Positions 1 through 5,732 of a stretch of 39,434 nt of DNA are shown piece by piece. This DNA is from a virus. The stretch is taken from positions 1-39,434 of the IMG/VR virus record IMGVR_UViG_3300046096_000241; one strand, 5' to 3'. The notes beneath the pieces are model-generated. The model made no database searches and was not told the DNA's origin. It saw only the letters and a program-made list of their open reading frames with translations. The position numbers and the translations under genes were made by a program. How positions within the stretch are numbered: the stretch's first letter is position 1; each line of letters opens with the position of its first letter.

Positions 1-47
1 GGTCTCCCAGCTTTTCTCTTATTTTCTACTGTTTTTATTCTTGGCAT
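1..47 (-). CDS. Ribbon-helix-helix-like protein, N-terminal fragment cut by the window edge
   Basis: An ATG at 47..45 reads leftward into the window edge and gives MPRIKTVENKRKAGRP. The basic KRKAGRP segment is typical of a flexible DNA-binding N-terminus. The reading frame would continue into the minus-strand codons at 39434..39312 (TTVSFRIP...) if the molecule is circular and one base is missing at the junction. Together they make a protein of about 56 residues: basic tail, short beta strand (TVSFRIP), then two helices, which is the ribbon-helix-helix layout of Arc/MetJ-type regulators. A Bacteroidota promoter lies just upstream at 69-101. The family call rests on pattern only; the split across the ends is directly visible. 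Confidence 0.55.
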   Translation of the reverse strand, partial: MPRIKTVENKRKAGR

Positions 48-68
48 TTTGCTGTCATTTTGATAGGA

Positions 69-101
69 CAAATGTAAACATTTATTATTCATAGTTGCAA
101 A
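69..101 (-). promoter_or_regulatory. Bacteroidota-type promoter upstream of the ribbon-helix-helix-like gene
   Basis: On the minus strand TTTG (101-98) is followed after 21 nt by TACATTTG (76-69), matching the Bacteroidota housekeeping pattern TTTG/TTG - TAnnTTTG. The predicted transcript starts near 62, shortly before the ATG at 47, and would run into the RusA and tRNA-like region if the genome is circular. The tract also has two near-identical stretches (GTAAACATTTATT and GCAAACATTTATT on the plus strand). Confidence 0.55.
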
Positions 102-129
102 CATTTATTCGTTATTTTTAAAAAGATTT

Positions 130-375
130 TCAAAGATTGCGTTTAAGAGCTGTGTACCAAACAAAAATAAAAGTTCCCACCAAGGCGATCACAAAAATCA
201 CCAGACTAAAACCGATTTGCTCCAGATTTCGGCCAGGACTATCAGCTTTTTCCCTGTGAGCTGCACCAGCAACTTTTTGCCCAATTCCGTGAGAATTCTG
301 ACTTGCTATTTTTTGCTTATTTAGAAACATTCTAAATAGTGCTTTTGGTCCTGTACTTGTTTTGTATGCTCTCAT
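130..375 (-). CDS. Small hypothetical protein with one C-terminal membrane segment
   Basis: The product is 81 residues. The first ~50 are polar and basic. Residues ~55-76 (IGFSLVIFVIALVGTFIFVW) form one strong transmembrane helix, followed by a short basic tail, as in tail-anchored or single-pass proteins. I do not recognise a family. The gene lies alone between a block of terminator hairpins (620-720) and the promoter at 69-101. One copy of the 23-bp genome-wide dyad (317-339) falls inside its early codons, so the dyad may be selected independently of the protein, or the true start may be further downstream. No consensus promoter was found directly upstream. Confidence 0.5.
   Translation of the reverse strand: MRAYKTSTGPKALFRMFLNKQKIASQNSHGIGQKVAGAAHREKADSPGRNLEQIGFSLVIFVIALVGTFIFVWYTALKRNL
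317..339. promoter_or_regulatory. Dispersed 23-bp dyad, copy A
   Basis: TTATTTAGAA-ACA-TTCTAAATAG: 19 of 20 arm positions match the consensus TTATTTAGAA-N3-TTCTAAATAA shared by six sites in the window. This is the only copy lying inside a predicted gene. Confidence 0.6.
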
Positions 376-612
376 GTTAATCTAAATTTTGCATTCTAAT
401 AGGGTTTATTTTGCTTGTAAGCGTTTAAAATGTTTTTAACGTGTACTTTGTTAGGTTAGTGTATTTTATGGCCTTAAATTCAAAGTATTGCAGTCCTGAC
501 AATATCATATAATTAAGCCAGTCTAATAGCTAGGCTAATTATCTAATCCTATGCCCTTTCCTTTGGTCCTGTAGGGTTTAAACCTGATCAGTAATAGCAA
601 TACCCCAGAAAC
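376..612. other. Gene-free leader region
   Basis: No convincing gene here. An imperfect inverted repeat TTAAGCC...GGCTAA lies near 513-540. On the minus strand a weak promoter-like ATACTTTGAA lies near 480-490, but it lacks one base of the TAnnTTTG spacing. The stretch probably separates the terminator cluster at 620-720 from the gene at 375..130. Confidence 0.4.
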
Positions 613-724
613 GTAAAAAGCCCTAAAAGGGCCTAAATAAATAAAGCCCTAAAAGGGCCTTAAAAATGGGGTTTATTAGTGAACCCCTATTTAAAACACA
701 AAAGGCCCTTAATTAGGGCCTAAT
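613..724 (-). terminator. Cluster of four hairpins acting as tandem terminators for minus-strand transcripts
   Basis: Four stem-loops follow each other: GGCCCT-TAATT-AGGGCC at 704-720, GGGGTT/AACCCC at 668-687, GCCC-TAAAA-GGGC at 646-658, and the same GCCC-TAAAA-GGGC at 620-632. Read on the minus strand each is followed by a T-rich stretch (TTTTG, ATTTTTAA, TTTATTT, TTTTT), as for intrinsic terminators. They sit directly downstream of the gene ending at 729. Two of the hairpins are identical copies. Confidence 0.65.
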
Positions 725-728
725 GTTT

Positions 729-956
729 TTAACTGAAACAGTCAAGATACTTATACAAATTTCGATTTGAATTAAAAAAGGTTAATTCTACCCTTTTACC
801 TGTATTTGCGAACTCTATAGGTAGGGAGGCTAAAAATATAGCCTTTATTTCTTTTATGGAATTATAGCCAAAATATCTACATTTTTCCACTATTTCTCCT
901 TTGTGCCTACAAATTACTATAATTTGATCGCTGGGACTTACTGTGAAACGCTGCAT
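729..956 (-). CDS. Hypothetical 75-residue protein
   Basis: The product begins MQRFTVSPSDQIIVICRHKG and is predicted to be a mixed alpha/beta globular protein without membrane segments or signal peptide. I do not recognise a family. It is the last gene before the terminator hairpins and starts 2 nt after the stop of the clamp-like gene, so the two are very likely co-transcribed and possibly translationally coupled. Confidence 0.6.
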   Translation of the reverse strand: MQRFTVSPSDQIIVICRHKGEIVEKCRYFGYNSIKEIKAIFLASLPIEFANTGKRVELTFFNSNRNLYKYLDCFS

Positions 957-958
957 AA

Positions 959-1519
959 TTAAAAGTCCTTTAAAGTAATGGGCATAATAACGGCCTGGGC
1001 TTCACTTTCTCTAAAATTGGCCTTAATTGCCTTACCTGAACCGTAAAAAGTTAATTTAATATCCTTTTTGCCCATGGCACTATAAAGAGCCCCTAATTTA
1101 TCGGGATTAATAGAAACGCTTTCTAAACTTTCTGTTTGTGCTTCGCTTGTGTGCAGGACCTGGTCACAATTAGGGAAGCGGCTGTATAATTTCTCAAAAT
1201 CGCTTGATTTATGAACCTGTAAAAATCCTAGGCTTTTTTTGTTGTCTAATATTTCGATTAGATCGCTTTCAGGCTTAAATTTAAAAATACAACCCTTTTC
1301 TACTTTTGCATTTTTCCAATTTTCAGCACTAAAATACATTTCAGCCCCATAATGTGCCGTTAATTCATCAAATAAGGGCCTAGGGATCACCTCGTAAAAA
1401 GGTACTTTTATTAGGATTATTGCGTCTGTTGCATAAAAATTGCCCTCTAATAGTCTAATGTATTCCATTTGTGGACGAAATGGCTCGTTTTTGCTGCATA
1501 CTAAGTTTAATGCTTTCAT
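959..1519 (-). CDS. Sliding-clamp (DnaN beta-clamp)-like protein
   Basis: The product has 186 residues, about half the length of a bacterial beta clamp. Near the N-terminus RPQMEYIRLLEGNFYATDA resembles the clamp pattern 'RP.L..V.......ATDgHRL'. The C-terminal stretch INPDKLGALYSAMGKKDIKL, then YGSGKAIKANF and IMPITL, resembles the last clamp domain (helix, two strands, conserved 'MPv' end). In DnaN this ring tethers polymerase to DNA. Here no polymerase gene is visible, so it could recruit or divert host replication proteins. Start choice: ATG after an A-rich leader. Family assignment is by remembered motif pattern, not by search, and could be wrong. Confidence 0.5.
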   Translation of the reverse strand: MKALNLVCSKNEPFRPQMEYIRLLEGNFYATDAIILIKVPFYEVIPRPLFDELTAHYGAEMYFSAENWKNAKVEKGCIFKFKPESDLIEILDNKKSLGFLQVHKSSDFEKLYSRFPNCDQVLHTSEAQTESLESVSINPDKLGALYSAMGKKDIKLTFYGSGKAIKANFRESEAQAVIMPITLKDF

Positions 1520-1563
1520 GTTTTTGTGTGTTAAATGTGATAAAATAAAGGTTTGTTAAAATA

Positions 1564-2007
1564 TTAATTTGCGTATTCTTTCAAATAGTATTTGAATAGT
1601 TCTAAAAAAGTAAAATTTTTGCCGTATTGAGTGCACTGGGTTTGTGTTAATCCTCCTGCAATATTAATACAGTTATCAGAAGCGGCAAAAATATCAAAAT
1701 CCTCCTTTGCATTTATTGCGTTTTCTATGAAATTATAGTCTAGTTCCTCATTGATAAACTCGTATAAACCAAAGTATGCTAATTGAGAAATATTTGTAGC
1801 GTCTCCTAGTTGATACCCTGTAAAACTTGTAAGGCTTAGTGCCTCCGCAATTTCAAAACAGTCTTGATAATATATAACTTGATTATCTAGGTCCGCTGCA
1901 ATATGATCACCTATATAATCGGCTCGATCTAAATAATTGTCTAAAATAGCCTGCAATAAAAGGTCTTGTAAATCCTCAATGTATCCGTATTTATTGAAAT
2001 TGTTCAT
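1564..2007 (-). CDS. Highly acidic hypothetical protein, 147 residues
   Basis: The sequence holds about 24 Asp/Glu against about 6 Lys/Arg and many Tyr/Phe, spread along the whole chain. It has no signal peptide, membrane helix or recognised catalytic motif. The central VIYYQDCFEIAEAL segment resembles a motif I associate with small phage and plasmid proteins of unknown role. Strong uniform acidity in an early phage gene is compatible with a DNA-mimic inhibitor of restriction or other DNA-binding host proteins, but this is inference. It lies 44 nt upstream of the clamp-like gene in the same leftward unit and just downstream of three small membrane proteins. Confidence 0.6.
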   Translation of the reverse strand: MNNFNKYGYIEDLQDLLLQAILDNYLDRADYIGDHIAADLDNQVIYYQDCFEIAEALSLTSFTGYQLGDATNISQLAYFGLYEFINEELDYNFIENAINAKEDFDIFAASDNCINIAGGLTQTQCTQYGKNFTFLELFKYYLKEYAN

Positions 2008-2018
2008 AGATGTAAATT

Positions 2019-2144
2019 TTAAAAGTTGATTGATAAGATTAATAAAGTAATAAAGACAATAAGCGAAGCGAAAAGCATTTCGTTTGTTTGGGCCTCCATT
2101 GGTTCACCAGAAAGGGCCGCCAATAAGTTTGAAAAGTATTTCAT
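2019..2144 (-). CDS. 41-residue single-pass membrane peptide
   Basis: The ATG at 2144 opens a 41-codon gene ending with TAA at 2021..2019. The product starts MKYFSNLLAALSGEPMEAQ and ends with a hydrophobic helix (residues ~24-39, LFASLIVFITLLILSI). It lies 11 nt downstream of another membrane micro-gene (2156-2266) and 11 nt upstream of the next ATG at 2007, consistent with one early operon. No family recognised. Small early phage membrane peptides often act on host envelope proteins or proteases or block superinfection; that is only a general parallel. Confidence 0.5.
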   Translation of the reverse strand: MKYFSNLLAALSGEPMEAQTNEMLFASLIVFITLLILSINF

Positions 2145-2155
2145 AGTGTTATTTA

Positions 2156-2266
2156 TTAAAATTTATTATTTGAAAAGGCAGCAATACCAGCAATTACAAG
2201 CATTGCAACAGATAAAAGGAAAAAAGCAACTGTAAGAATTTTTTCAGAGATTGAGTAATTTTTCAT
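2156..2266 (-). CDS. 36-residue single-pass membrane peptide
   Basis: The ATG at 2266 gives MKNYSISEKILTVAFFLLSV followed by AMLVIAGIAAFSNNKF and a TAA at 2158..2156. Residues ~10-31 form one transmembrane helix flanked by short polar ends. The start is preceded by an A/T-rich leader and the gene sits 25 nt after the end of the 96-residue membrane protein. It is too short for homology calls; support is the spacing, the clean start and stop, and the strongly membrane-like composition. Confidence 0.5.
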   Translation of the reverse strand: MKNYSISEKILTVAFFLLSVAMLVIAGIAAFSNNKF

Positions 2267-2291
2267 CTTAGTAATTTTTAAAGGTGGATAA

Positions 2292-2582
2292 TTATAAAGT
2301 GTTTTTAACTTGTAAGCATTTTTTTAACAAGGCTTTATCATTTGTGAAAATGGATAAACCTAAAACGTTTTTTGCTGTTTTAAGATCAGCGTATAAATTA
2401 GCCTCGTATTGAGTCATTAAAACAAAACAAACAGGCACAAAAACAGCACACAAAAAAGCAAGCAAGGCAAAACCTAGGAAAGGTAAAACAAGTAAGCCAG
2501 CAAGTCCAGCAATACCCGCAAATGCAAAAAGGTTAGTTAAGAATGAATTTCTAGCGATTGAGTTCAAAAGTGATTTTTTCAT
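2292..2582 (-). CDS. Small membrane protein with a long hydrophobic region; first gene of the early unit
   Basis: I choose the ATG at 2582 (MKKSLLNSIARNSFLTNLF, 96 residues) rather than the in-frame codon at 2636, because the latter lies inside the promoter at 2606-2637. Residues ~15-57 form one or two closely spaced transmembrane helices (FAFAGIAGLAGLLVLPFLGF, then LLAFLCAVFVPVCFVLM), followed by a polar C-terminal half (YEANLYADLKTAKNVLG). No family recognised. It is the promoter-proximal gene of the leftward unit and is expected to be among the earliest and most strongly expressed products. Confidence 0.6.
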   Translation of the reverse strand: MKKSLLNSIARNSFLTNLFAFAGIAGLAGLLVLPFLGFALLAFLCAVFVPVCFVLMTQYEANLYADLKTAKNVLGLSIFTNDKALLKKCLQVKNTL

Positions 2583-2605
2583 TTTGTTTTTCGTTTTTGT
2601 TGAGA

Positions 2606-2637
2606 CAAACTTAAGACAGTTAATTAATGTAAACAAA
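2606..2637 (-). promoter_or_regulatory. Strong Bacteroidota-type early promoter, leftward
   Basis: On the minus strand TTTG (2637-2634), 20 nt, TAAGTTTG (2613-2606): an exact match to TTTG - TAnnTTTG. The transcript would begin around 2599, about 17 nt before the ATG at 2582. Dyad copy B ends 10 nt upstream of the TTTG box, a position suited to regulation. Confidence 0.7.
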
Positions 2638-2646
2638 TATTAATGC

Positions 2647-2669
2647 TAATTTATAACAGTTCTAAATAA
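2647..2669. promoter_or_regulatory. Dispersed 23-bp dyad, copy B
   Basis: TAATTTATAA-CAG-TTCTAAATAA, 18 of 20 arm positions match the consensus. It lies immediately upstream of the early promoter at 2606-2637. Copies B and C face each other as mirror images: 22 nt of copy B pair with 22 nt of copy C with one mismatch. Confidence 0.65.
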
Positions 2670-2732
2670 TGATATCAGATATAAAACAGTGTAAAATGCA
2701 GGTTTAAACGCTATATAATAAGAATGTATACC

Positions 2733-2755
2733 TTATTTAGAACTATTATAAATTA
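2733..2755. promoter_or_regulatory. Dispersed 23-bp dyad, copy C
   Basis: TTATTTAGAA-CTA-TTATAAATTA, 18 of 20 arm positions match the consensus. Its centre is 86 nt from copy B, about eight helical turns. Confidence 0.6.
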
Positions 2756-2886
2756 CAGATAATAATACAATAAGGCTAAAAAGGCCCTTATTTAACCGAT
2801 ACAAGGGGATAAAAATATATTTTACAAAAAGCTTTTTTATTTCAATTTTTTCCTTTTTTTTCCAATTACAATAATTATACCCTTAT

Positions 2887-2946
2887 TATACTAATAGTAT
2901 ACTTATAATATACTTACAATATACCCTAGGTATACTAATAGTATAC
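2887..2946. repeat. Two direct copies of a TATAC palindrome
   Basis: TATACTAATAGTATAC occurs at 2887-2902 and again at 2931-2946. Each contains the perfect dyad TATACT-AAT-AGTATA. Related GTATAC/TATAC words recur through the rest of the control region (for example near 2727, 3263, 3324, 3480 and 3808), so these are probably iterated protein-binding or melting elements. Confidence 0.55.
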
Positions 2947-3029
2947 GCAAAGAATATAGAGAGTTTATACTCTTATAATAATACTAACGTATTGTATTAA
3001 TACTACCGTATTATATAAAGAGAATAATC

Positions 3030-3098
3030 TCTCTTTTCTTTCTTTGTTTACTTCTTTCTTTGCTTACTTTCTTTCTTGTTTTATTTCTTTCTTTAGGT
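3030..3098. repeat. Pyrimidine-rich tract with repeating CTTTCTTTG/CTTAC words
   Basis: About 70 nt on the plus strand are almost entirely C and T, built from imperfect repeats of TTCTTTCTTTG and TTTACTT/CTTACTT. It follows an AT-rich block. Such strand-biased tracts can melt or form triplexes and are common near origins. Confidence 0.45.
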
Positions 3099-3497
3099 CC
3101 TTATTTATAATCATTACTAATAAGATTAACCACTTAGTTAAGCAAGGTAAACAGGTAGTTTATATCTACACTATATAAGATCATTAAACCTAATTAATTA
3201 AACCCTTTGTGTAGGCTCTTGTATTGCCTTGTATTAACGTGTTTCCACAGTGGTAGTATGTTTGTATACATTGATTAATAATAAGGGCTTAAACACAAGG
3301 TATTAACCCTGTTCTATTACACTGGTATACTCTTTGTTTATACATGATAAGTGACAAGGCAGGGAAAGAAGGGTTAAAAGGTCAAAATACAGGGGTGGCT
3401 ACCCTCGGCCTATCATCTATTTAACATAATGTTATCATTGTTTCCTACGTTTATACCCTGTTAGGCCCTTGCTATGGGGGTATACAGTGGTAAAACA

Positions 3498-3540
3498 GGG
3501 GCACAAGGGTAAAAAGGTGGGGAGCAAAAGGGGGAGGGGG
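3498..3540 (+). other. G-run cluster, possible G-quadruplex
   Basis: In an otherwise AT-rich region the plus strand has G runs of 4, 3, 4, 5 and 5 at 3498-3501, 3507-3509, 3519-3522, 3530-3534 and 3536-3540, with spacers of 5, 9, 7 and 1 nt. Four runs of at least three G within about 40 nt meet a loose quadruplex pattern. Confidence 0.45.
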
Positions 3541-3679
3541 TAGTTTTTCCTGGTAACCCTCCAAAAAAATCCTACCAAATTTTGGTTAATAGTTGTTTAC
3601 AAATGGTATTTGAATATTGTAATAAAAAGAGAATAGGGTTGTTTGGAGAGAGTTTAATGTTTATGTTTACACAATCAAT

Positions 3680-3702
3680 CTATTAAGAATGGTTCTAAAT
3701 AA
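3680..3702. promoter_or_regulatory. Dispersed 23-bp dyad, copy D
   Basis: CTATTAAGAA-TGG-TTCTAAATAA, 18 of 20 arm positions match the consensus. It lies about 225 nt upstream of the first late gene. Confidence 0.6.
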
Positions 3703-3757
3703 GGTAAATCGTGGCGGAATTTAATCAATAAAGTGTTGGTTATTAAGTAGTTAAGTG

Positions 3758-3780
3758 TTATTTAGAATAGTTATAAATAA
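3758..3780. promoter_or_regulatory. Dispersed 23-bp dyad, copy E
   Basis: TTATTTAGAA-TAG-TTATAAATAA, 19 of 20 arm positions match the consensus. It is 78 nt from copy D, between D and the late gene at 3927. Confidence 0.65.
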
Positions 3781-3926
3781 GAAAAGATATATATATTATA
3801 TATTAAGTATACTCTTAGTATAATAAGTATATAAATGGTGTAAGTGATTTTTGTTTATTGAAATGATTTTAAAAAGTGCCTAAAAAAATTCTAAGTTTTT
3901 TGGGCTTAATATAAACTACTACGATT

Positions 3927-4424
3927 ATGGAAGCTGAAGAACAACCTTTAGTTGAAACGAAGCCTAGGGGTAATTACGAAAACATTAGACAATACTCTAT
4001 TAAGCCTGGAGAGGTTAGGAATCCTTATGGTAGGCCAAAGAGTGTAATCAAGGAGGTGATGAAGAACTTAGACGAGCAATATCGTTTAAGGATGAGTAAA
4101 CCTGAGGTGGTTAAGGTGATGACTTACATAAGTAGCTTGAGTGTTGCTGATTTAAAGCGTTTAGTTGCTGATAGTAATACTCCTGGGTTTATGGCTGTAA
4201 TGGCTTCTTCTATCTTGGGTGACATAAACAATGGTGAGTTAAAGAATACTGCTTTTATGTTGGAGTTTGAGCATGGTAAGAGCACACAGCGTATTGAGCA
4301 AGACTTGAGTATTCATAATGATACTGTTAATCCTAAATTATTAAGTGATGACCAAATTAGACAACGACTTAGCGAAATTAGAGAGAGAAATATTGACGAG
4401 GGAACTTTCGAGGAGGTCATTTAG
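3927..4424 (+). CDS. terS: Terminase small-subunit-like protein (DUF5681-type N-terminus)
   Basis: The product has 165 residues. Residues 26-38 (KPGEVRNPYGRPK) match the short 'GxxxNPxGRP' motif of small DNA-packaging proteins found next to terminases. The rest is largely helical, with a charged C-terminus suitable for coiled coils or oligomers. Small terminase subunits recognise the packaging site on DNA and stimulate the large subunit. It directly precedes and overlaps the large terminase gene by 77 nt, which is the strongest support. It opens the late unit after the control region. The motif alone would not prove the role; position does most of the work. Confidence 0.7.
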   Translation: MEAEEQPLVETKPRGNYENIRQYSIKPGEVRNPYGRPKSVIKEVMKNLDEQYRLRMSKPEVVKVMTYISSLSVADLKRLVADSNTPGFMAVMASSILGDINNGELKNTAFMLEFEHGKSTQRIEQDLSIHNDTVNPKLLSDDQIRQRLSEIRERNIDEGTFEEVI

Positions 4425-5730
4425 TAGTTTTGTTTCTTATATCAAGCCTGATTATGATATGAGGTGGTTTCATAAGGTGATTGCTGATCACTTAGACTTG
4501 GTATATGCAGGTAAGATAAAGAAGTTAATGATATTTGTGCCTCCGCAACACGGAAAGTCTGAATTATCTACTCGTAGCTTTCCTGCTTACTTGCTTGGTA
4601 GAAACCCTGATTTAAAATTAGCCTTAGCTTCCTATAATGCTACCTTAGCTGAACAGTTTTCAACTGAGATACAGCGTAGGATGCTTAGTGAGGAGTTTAA
4701 GATGTTGTACCCAGATAGTAGGATAGGGGAAAAGAAGGGTGAGGCAGTCAAGACTGCTGAATTCTTTCAAACTGTTAATAGAAGGGGTTATTTAAGGGCT
4801 GTAGGCCGTGGAGGCTCACTTACTGGTACTGCGGTAGATATTGGGATTATTGATGATCCGCTAAAGGATAGACAAGAAGCTCAAAGTATTATCATTAAGG
4901 AACAATTATGGAACTGGTACACCGATGTGTGGGAAACTAGATTACATAACGACAGTGCACAGGTTCTTATCCAAACTCGGTGGTATGATGATGATTTAGC
5001 TGGTAGGTTGTTAGAAAGGGATAACGATTGGACTATCATTGAATTCCCTGCTATTCGTGAAAAAGCCGAGAATAATTACGATGAAAGAAAGTTTGGTGAA
5101 GCTTTATGGCCTGAGAAGCATTCCTTGGAGAAATTATTAAGGGTTAAGAAGAATGAGCCATTTACTTTCGAATCTCTTTATCAGCAATCCCCTAAACCAA
5201 GTTCAGAATCCTTAATTTACCATGATTGGCAGCCTTGTGAGCTGTTTCCTAAGGATGCTGATGTTATCTTTAGTGGACTTGACTTTGGATTCTCTAATGA
5301 CCCTACTTCACTGATTAGAATTGCAAAACTCGGAAATAAGTTATACCTTGACGAGGTAATTTATGAGAAGGGATTAACAAATTCCGATTTAATTAAGAAG
5401 ATTAAGATGTATCCAGATAAATTGAATGAGATTTATGCTGATAGTGCTGATCCTAAAAGTATTGAGGAATTAAAGAGGGCAGGTATTAAGGTCGTGAAAG
5501 CGGTTAAAGGAAATGACTCTGTTAACGCTGGTATAAGTAAGTTGCGTGAATACGAAGTATATTATACTCGTAGATCAAAGAACATCAAAAAGGAGATTGA
5601 TAACTATCAATGGATAACAGTGGGTGGTAAACCGATTAATAAACCAATTGATGACTTCAATCACGCTTTAGATGCGATTAGATATGGGGTATATACCAAG
5701 TATTCAAAGAAAAAACTCTTAATATTCTAA
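4348..5730 (+). CDS. terL: Terminase large subunit (packaging ATPase and nuclease)
   Basis: Packages phage DNA into the procapsid. The N-terminal ATPase has Walker A PPQHGKS (residues 65-71) and Walker B DIGIIDDP (about 164-171). The C-terminal RNase H-like nuclease shows SGLDFGF (about 309), IYADSADPKS (about 362) and DDFNHALDAIRYG (about 435), carrying the acidic metal ligands. Length (460 residues) is normal. I start at the ATG at 4348 because the conserved helix before SFSSFVSYIKPDYDMRWFH is needed and the next ATG (4459) would remove it; this creates a 77-nt overlap with the preceding gene. Followed 2 nt later by the portal gene. Confidence 0.95.
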   Translation: MTKLDNDLAKLEREILTRELSRRSFSSFVSYIKPDYDMRWFHKVIADHLDLVYAGKIKKLMIFVPPQHGKSELSTRSFPAYLLGRNPDLKLALASYNATLAEQFSTEIQRRMLSEEFKMLYPDSRIGEKKGEAVKTAEFFQTVNRRGYLRAVGRGGSLTGTAVDIGIIDDPLKDRQEAQSIIIKEQLWNWYTDVWETRLHNDSAQVLIQTRWYDDDLAGRLLERDNDWTIIEFPAIREKAENNYDERKFGEALWPEKHSLEKLLRVKKNEPFTFESLYQQSPKPSSESLIYHDWQPCELFPKDADVIFSGLDFGFSNDPTSLIRIAKLGNKLYLDEVIYEKGLTNSDLIKKIKMYPDKLNEIYADSADPKSIEELKRAGIKVVKAVKGNDSVNAGISKLREYEVYYTRRSKNIKKEIDNYQWITVGGKPINKPIDDFNHALDAIRYGVYTKYSKKKLLIF

Positions 5731-5732
5731 AA

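Larger units (their letters stand above)
2640..3926. other. 1.3-kb gene-free divergent control region, candidate replication origin
   Basis: No gene of credible length is present on either strand. The region separates the leftward early unit from the rightward late unit. It contains four copies of the 23-bp dyad (two at each end), many TATAC-containing palindromes, an AT-rich tract (2820-3000), a 70-nt pyrimidine-rich tract (3030-3098) and a cluster of G runs (3498-3540). Such clustering of repeats, easily melted DNA and strand-asymmetric tracts is typical of phage origins and switch regions. I found no perfect DnaA box. Origin function is inferred. No clear TAnnTTTG promoter was found directly before the late gene at 3927. 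Confidence 0.5.

Noticed and set aside
425-508. 27-codon minus-strand frame starting MILSGLQYF
   Set aside because: Too short, no leader support, and no coupling to neighbours; could be chance in AT-rich DNA.
1564-2007. ArdA antirestriction protein
   Set aside because: Acidic like ArdA, but I cannot match the ArdA sequence pattern; kept as hypothetical.
2026-2235. Plus-strand reading frame of 69 codons
   Set aside because: It is the complement of two well-spaced minus-strand membrane micro-genes (2019-2144 and 2156-2266) and has no promoter or neighbours on the plus strand.
2640-3926. CRISPR array in the repeat-rich control region
   Set aside because: Repeats are short palindromes of variable spacing without regular spacers; no cas genes.
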